From: Endomychus coccineus | Taxonomy: Eukaryota > Arthropoda > Insecta > Coleoptera > Endomychidae | Assembly: GCA_958510875.1 (NCBI GenBank) | Contig: OY294068.1 | Coordinates: 165,390,388 to 165,454,387 of the forward strand | DNA: 64,000 bases | Reading direction: 5' to 3' | In this document: in pieces, positions 57,884 to 64,000 of the stretch | Position numbering within the stretch: the first letter of the stretch is position 1 | Layout of the letters: each line of letters starts with the position of its first letter | Position numbers and translations under genes: made by a program | Notes under the pieces: generated by a model | Seen by the model: the letters and a program-made list of their open reading frames with translations, nothing else | Told to the model about the DNA's origin: nothing | Database searches by the model: none

Positions 57884-60800
57884 TTATTCATGCCATTCTA
57901 TTTCATCCACACCTTCCATTTCATCTTGTTCCAATTTAAGATTAACTTCCAAACGGCTGCTAACCGATTTTTGTATCTGCAAATTTTAACAGCCTTAAGA
58001 TTCTTGATTCTTCTGATGTCTCGGATGCATTTGCTTTCCAAGGTTAATCTTCACGTAAGCGTATAAAAGGTAGAAAATGCTGATATACACATTTAAGCAA
58101 TTCCGACAAAATTTCAAACAATACAAAACCAATTAAATATCTATGTGCTCATCAATGTGACTGATAAAATGATCAAAACGTAGGTATTAGTCAGATGTGC
58201 CCGATACTGAGCTATTCACTGATTCAAATTAGGGGTAGTCACACCACTGGGCAGCGGGAGGGAAGTTGTTCAGACATTTGTAAGTGTAACATAGTCAGAA
58301 TATTATTTCCGGAATAATTTTCAACTGAAGTACCAAAACTGTTCGAAAAGAGTCGCTGCGCAACGTAGGAAGTAACTATATATTATGAATGACGACTACC
58401 CAGATAGTCCAGGCATTTAAGGAGGAAAATTTCGATTTTTTGCGTTTTGAGACAAAACTATGGGTTTTATGAAAAAATGTTTCTAACAAAAGTTGTTGGA
58501 AAAATCAACACGCGATTTTTGGCTCTGGTCCCAAGTCAAATGAAAACTTGAGTATATGTCAAAAGAGTTTTTGTTTTTTTACATTCTGTTTCGGTCGAAA
58601 GATAGTATTTTATTCCTCTTTTGTTTCGTTTTTGGTATTTTGGCGTCAAAATCGGCCATTTTGAAAAATCCGTATTTTGCGAATTTCAGACGAAAAACTC
58701 ATGTTATCGGTCTAAAACCAAAATTATTCAAAAGTTTTCATCACTCTGCACATAATATCCAAAATTCAAGCATTTTGCTCCAAAGACATAACTTTAGCGC
58801 CATTTTGAAAATTTTGAACCAACGAAAAATCCAAATTTTTTGAGGTTAGAAATTTTTGCCGGAATCTAAATTCTAGGTTTAATCGCAGCTAGAATTTGGA
58901 TTCCGTAAAAAATTTCTAACCTCAAAAAATTTGAATTTTTCGGTGGTCCAGAATTTTCAAAATGGCGCCAAAGCTACGTTTTTGAACCAAAATGCTTGAA
59001 TTTTTAATATTAGGTGCAGAATAATGAAATCTTCCGAATGAATTCGGTTTTAGATCGATAACTTGAGTATTCCGTCTGAAATTGGTAAAATACGGATTTT
59101 TAAAATGGCCGATTTTGGCACCAAAAAGTGAGGTAGGTCAAATCACCAGAAACCGAGAGAAGAGAGTTAAAATACTATCTTTTCACCGAAGCAGGATATG
59201 AAAAAAAAACAAAAATTCTTTGACATATATTCAATGTTTCAATGTGCTAATAAAAAACTCACTAAAAACTATCTTGAGCCCACGACCTCGAATCGACTTC
59301 GGAACAGAGGCAAAAATCGCGCATTCATTTTTCCAACAACTTTTGGTTAAACATTTTCTTATACAACAGATAGTTTTGGCCATCGTTTATTGAGCACAGA
59401 GTTAATCCAAATTTAAACTACACCATCGTGCTCAGCGTGTCAAAATACATAAGAATATACTAAAGTTAAGTCTCGGGGAAAATCGGACAAAAAAAAAATC
59501 CTTAAATGACTGGACTAAGATGCCGTATATGCTTCAGGTTGAAAAACGAGAAAGTTGATTCCAATTGTATTCCTGACTTCGAAAATACAAAGTTCAGGAA
59601 AACATCAAATTGCTCAATTTTTTTTCTAATTTTCTAGTCTCTTCTGTATTTTTTCTGATCATGTTTTTCCAGTTTTTAATATTTTTATAAAAATATGTGT
59701 TTACAAACACATGTAATATAATGAAAGTTATAAAAAATATAATGTGAACTTTTTAGAAAATTCATGATTTCTAAAATCCTTAGATTGAACTGATGTTTAC
59801 TTGTTGGACGACATCCATTATATTACAAATGAACACTACACAGGATAATACACTGTAGAAAAATTCCAAAATAAACTTTTATTATAAACGTTAAAGAAAA
59901 CACGACCTGGTTCGCTCAACAGTTTAGGTGAACAATGGTTACATATTATTACGATATTATTAGTTATATACTTAAAGAGAAAACGACCAAGGGGCTGACT
60001 TAATGGCTGTATTAATTCTTGTAATCCGTAAATTAGCTGTAAACAATCTGAATTTTCAATCAAGGCAGCCCCCTTGGTCGTGTTTTTTCTTTTATTATTA
60101 TAATCAAAGTTTATTTTGGAATATAACTACAGAGTATTATTCAGTGTAGTGTTCATTTGTAATTATAAAATCCCATCTTCGACTACACGAGAGGGAAACC
60201 TATAATGTACGAAGAACATCGTATGAGCCAGCAATGGAATGTAGAGAGAGGAGATTATCTACAGAAAAGGGACAGATCTCCTACCTTTCTACGATGTTCT
60301 AGAGAGGTCATCAAAAGAATAGCTCTCTTCTGGATAGAAGATCTGTTTGTGACAACATGGGACATGGGAGAAGGGTACAAATCAACAAATTATAGATTAA
60401 GAGATTTCGAATAAAATAACTATTAAAAGTTCGATTTTCACTAGTTTAATAAATAAATGTGACTAGTTTCACTAACACAGCCTTCATCAAACAAATATTA
60501 CAAATACTGTAATATTTGTTTGAAGAAGCTACTGTGTTAGCAAAACACATTTATATATTAAACCAGTGAAAATCGAACTTTTAATGGTTATTTTATTCAA
60601 GTTTAGAATGCATTTTCATCACGTAATGGCTGATTCTTTTCAATTATTAATAATTGAACTAACTATTGACATAAAGTATAGGAGCACTATACATAAAGTA
60701 GAAAATTTAAAGGTCATTCCAAATAAGAAATAATATATAGGCATACTATTTGAAAAAAAATAGTTTTTCTAGCCGACCTAAATAAGATTATTTGGACCAT

Positions 60801-62409
60801 TCCGTATATTGCATCTAAGATTTAATTGTGGGATATAAATCTTTAGGATTCTGGTTAATTATGACTGGGAGTTGAACTTTTGAAAATTGTAAATTATCAA
60901 GATATAAAGATTTTTTCAAAGTAAAGTTTTTTCAATAAGAAAATATAGAATAGTTAATATGTCAAAACACGTGCAACATAGGCATAGATATTCATCAAGT
61001 AAAGTTATTCAGAAACGCATAAGAAAATTCAGGACAGGTTTGAACTGAAACTGATTCTTCTGGACCTGAACCAGAAGAATCAGTTTCATTTCAAGAATTT
61101 TCATTAGATACTGGATGTTCTATTTGAAATTTAAAAGAATCTGGTACCTTCTAAGTCCGAAAATATTTTAATCATTTAATCATTCCTACCTATAATTAGC
61201 CAAAGATTCCAAACTCCGTAAACGCCTAACAGTCCATCCACCGTGAATAACCCTGTTTTTATGGATGTTTTCAATGGAAAATGTTCAAAAGCATGGAATA
61301 AAATAGGATCCAACCCCAAATGCATAAGCATTTGTAAGTAATAAATTGTAGCAGTTTCAGGACAAAGATAAAAAAAATCTTGTTATAATTGGTTTTAGTC
61401 GTTTAGGCAGCACGATTTTTTGAATTTGCAGTAGAAGCTTTTGTTTCATTTCTTGATAACAAATTCATTTACAATAATTTCAAACCATCAATAACCTAAC
61501 CGGTCAGGTTTTCTAAGAATCCTACCGACTGCGCCATGTTATATAGTGTAGATTACGAACTGATTTGTTATGTTATCACACGTGGTGAGATACAGATATC
61601 AAACTGGTTTATAAGTTGCCTATAGAATACATATACAACAGTGATACGAATGATGACATTTTTAGCAAAAATTCAATCACATTCTGGTAAGAGAAGTTAT
61701 TTCAATTCGATAAAATGATTCATTCTAAACATCAATGTAGCAATTGGAATGGAATGTCAATTTTAAGCAAGTAAATTATCAAAACCTACTTACCTCATTT
61801 TGCTTGATTTTTGTTTGATCTGATAATTCAGAATTCCATGCAAGTCTATTGATAGGTTGTGAAGCCCCTATGAAAGGTGTGGATGCAGACTTATTCAATG
61901 TTCTATCTGTTGGATTCGGTTGTCCTTGTGATTCAGACACTGTAATAAATGAACCTTTGAAATCCTATCCCAATACTAACATTAAAGGCAGCGTCTGAAA
62001 TATTGACACTTACATGAATCCATCCCGCTTGGTTTCAAGCTAACCCTAGTTGGTGCCTTATCTTTCCCATTGAACCATTCACTGCTAGACAGCGATGGTA
62101 TCCATGTTACACGTGTAGGAGGAAATAGATCGTCTTGGAATAATTCAGTCTGGAACGTTAACAATTAAACAATAACAAACCACTGGAGTCAATATACATT
62201 ACCTTAATTCGAGGAACGGTGAAAGACAGTGGTTCGATGGTGTTATTGGTCAACCTCAGTGCTGCTGCAAACTCAACATTAGCAACATCACATATATTCT
62301 TAGGAAGAAAAGATAAGCCTTGGTGTAAACTATTGCACCGATGATGACTCAATGGGCAAATATAAGGCGATTCTTCAGTGATTTCGAATGCATAGATTGT
62401 GGAATCACC
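57884..62409 (-). CDS. pod1: pod1 / coronin-7-like actin regulator, C-terminal exons (partial)
   Basis: Four minus-strand exons in phase, 62409-62203, 62149-62014, 61939-61794 and 57976-57884, encode the last ~193 residues; the gene continues beyond the window. Exon order: GDSTIYAFEITEESPYICPL and SLHQGLSFLPKNICDV then VPRIK, the coronin C-terminal WD40/DUF1900 signature; TELFQDDLFPPTRVTWIPSL; a Ser/Pro-rich linker; and a coiled, acidic tail ending EMEGVDEIEWHE. The acidic end with a penultimate-region Trp is like the CA-type acidic motif of coronin-7/POD-1 proteins. Coronin-7/POD-1 works on actin organisation and Golgi or axon-guidance functions. Short coronins end in a coiled-coil and do not have this acidic Trp tail, hence the pod1 call. 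The last intron is 3.8 kb and includes the 58.4-59.5 kb foldback and two MITEs. Confidence 0.88.
58407..59515. mobile_element. 1.1-kb foldback element with tiny loop
   Basis: gtccaggcatttaagg at 58407 and ccttaaatgactggac ending at 59515 are inverted and flanked by TA on both sides (58405-58406, 59516-59517). The arms match in register almost to the centre (aacctcaaaaaatttgaatt at 58918-58937 with the aaattttttgaggtt tract at 58836-58850), leaving a loop of only ~20 bp around 58885. The right arm has an extra ~180-bp segment. The transcript would be a near-perfect long hairpin. It lies inside the last intron of the pod1-like gene. Confidence 0.8.
59826..60168. mobile_element. MITE (full-length copy)
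   Basis: Left end atgaacactacac followed by aataatacactgtag; right end is the inverted counterpart (ctacagagtattattcagtg then tagtgttcat). Internal symmetric pieces: gaccaaggggctgac and cagcccccttggtc. A truncated copy is at 6745-6945. Confidence 0.8.
60408..60602. mobile_element. MITE of ~195 bp
   Basis: Ends gaataaaataactattaaaa and ttttaatggttattttattc are inverted; the arms (agttcgattttcactagttt with aaaccagtgaaaatcgaact) pair across nearly the entire element, with acaaatattacaaatactgt near the centre. Confidence 0.8.
60603..61793. other. pod1 last intron, no further feature
   Basis: AT-rich intronic sequence between the 60.4-60.6 kb MITE and the penultimate pod1-like exon. Nothing else recognised. 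Confidence 0.4.
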
Positions 62410-64000
62410 CTGCAAGAGATTCAATATCATCAACGATTTTCAAATACATGTTCACGATGAGAAAGATATTACGTCATAGTTTGTAATTTAGTGTAACCAA
62501 TTCATTTAAATAATTTCCCTAAATTCGTTAGCAATCTTCAGCAAACCCGGAATATTTCATTTCAGCAATTGGCAACACTTTCCGCAGTTGCTCATATTTT
62601 CGTTGTGAATCTAAATTATATAGTGTTAAACTTCAGAAGCACAGAAGCAATTCTTCTCAATACTTTAATTCTACCTACATTTACGCCGTGTGCTGTGTAA
62701 ACTGAGAAAATGGTGTCCTCAACAATAATTTATTGAAGAGAAACGTAAAAATGGAGGAATATTTCTTATTATCACTGCCGTTAGAGACAGAGTTGCTGCA
62801 GCTTATCAACGGAGTCAATAAAATCGCAGAAGTAAAGCACTTGCAAGTCCAAAAAGAAAACGACAATGAGCTAAAGTGGTTGTAACTGTAACCAATTTGA
62901 AACAAGTCCAGAATAGTGGCATTTCCCTCAAATAATTTAATGAAAATACAAAGAATTTTGCTGCGTTTTACTAATATTTTATTTTATAAAGCTAAAACCA
63001 CCGGTTTTAATTTGATATGCAGTCACAATTATTTTGCTAATAGTCAGTGAAACGAAAAAAAAAAAACCTTATTCATATTATATAATAAAGGATGTTGTAA
63101 TAATAGTGATCGTTTGTATCAATTTCTTTTCAATCACTAGCGTAATAAAGTATAAAACGTAACCATCTGTTATACTTCTTAGAAGAAAGTTAGGGCAAAG
63201 ATTTTAGTTCTCAACTTCCCACAAAAAAATCTAGAAGGATAATAGACATTTTAAGATTTTTAGCCTGATAATAAATATGCAGGATTGACTAGATCTATTA
63301 TGAATTATGGTGAACTAATTTATGTTACATTTGAAGACAAGCTACTAGATAGAAACAGAACTAATCATGCCGGCCCTACTGCAGGATTATTTATTATTGT
63401 AGCATCCGAAATTACAATTTTATTATTTTTAAATGAAAATTAGTATAATTAGTTTTTCTTTAGTTTTCACAACTGTCAGCATTTCGATCAACAATTATAT
63501 ACATTTTTATATTTAATAATGGTACAATCCCTGTAAAGAGTATGAATGTAAGCCGTTAGCCGTTATAATAGATACACATTATTTTATTTTCAAAACATAT
63601 TATTTATTGATATTTATATCGATGTGAATGAAAGTAATGTTAAACAGCATTTTCTTCATTTGCGTCGTCATTATCGGTAACTTCGACGATACTTAAATTA
63701 TTAGATTAGATCCAAGCATGAAACATACTGTGGAATCATGTGTGCTCATATATAAAAAGAGGTTACTATTAGCGATCTTATTAATTAATTATTACTCTGT
63801 AATAATTAAAGTATGAGTTGTATTGCAAAAAAAGGTCAATTTTTTCAATTAGCATAAAAATATAACTTCGTCTGCATGAGGACGGAGGATTAAGTAAATG
63901 AATAACGTCGAGTATATACGTGCTGTTGTAGCTGTATACAGTGTATAGTGTGTATACGCAGTGTATACGTATACCTGTCCTGTATACCGTATTCGAGCAC
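62410..64000. other. Upstream intron(s) of the pod1-like gene
   Basis: The next coronin exon was not found here, so it lies further right. A 44-residue plus-strand frame starting at 62751 (MEEYFLLSLPLETELLQLIN) has no recognised relative. At 63900-63990 there are degenerate gtatac/tgtata repeats that may continue past the window edge. Confidence 0.4.

Noticed and set aside
62734..62884. Small plus-strand gene MEEYFLLSLPLETELL...
   Set aside because: 44 codons, no recognised family, and inside the presumed intron of the pod1-like gene; another frame over the same bases is equally open.
1..64000. CRISPR arrays, bacterial operons or prophage
   Set aside because: Spliced genes and eukaryotic transposons throughout; the tandem repeats have no CRISPR-like short repeats and spacers.

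Overview
The window is AT-rich animal DNA with GT-AG spliced genes, multi-kilobase introns and a dense load of transposon remnants. The protein-coding genes (a two-pore K+ channel relative, the mitochondrial DnaJ Tid/DNAJA3, UFM1, a pod1/coronin-7-type protein and a probable FANCF homologue) together with arthropod-type elements (mariner, hAT, Penelope-like, Crypton, Helitron, gypsy, jockey/I-like LINEs) point to an insect with a medium to large genome. The apparent FANCF gene argues against a Drosophila-like fly. I cannot name the order.

Layout. 1-5.9 kb: foldback element, Crypton tyrosine-recombinase relic, Penelope-like endonuclease relic, short MITE. 5.94-18.18 kb (+): three coding exons of a K2P-type channel; intron 1 holds a foldback array and a mariner with a hAT nested in it, and intron 2 holds a MITE, a Penelope-like relic, a decayed LINE, a Helitron helicase tail and an almost perfect palindrome. 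19.1-20.5 kb: another foldback array beside a Penelope fragment. 20.5-25.2 kb: nothing recognised. 25.6-28.85 kb: a hAT element with a 5'-truncated LINE inserted in it, both with recognisable target-site duplications. 29.2-41.7 kb (-): the DnaJ gene, seven coding exons plus a possible alternative last exon, its introns filled by foldback elements, a pogo-type MITE, gypsy and Penelope pieces. 43.5-48.9 kb (+): UFM1, whose second intron carries an intronless FANCF-like gene on the same strand and a large palindromic element. 50-55 kb: MITE, Penelope-flanked insertion, ~255-bp minisatellite. 57.9-62.4 kb (-): the last four exons of a pod1/coronin-7-like gene that continues past the right edge. 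A 1.1 kb foldback element (58.4-59.5 kb) and two MITEs (59.8-60.6 kb) sit in its last intron.

DnaJ and UFM1 are divergent, with start codons 1.8 kb apart. The most interesting observations are: (1) the K2P-like channel keeps a normal first pore but has a non-canonical second one; (2) hammerhead-ribozyme folds recur at the ends of several Penelope-like relics; (3) four foldback elements share a short core motif, and three arrays repeat with a period near 142 bp; (4) a FANCF-like gene is nested in UFM1.
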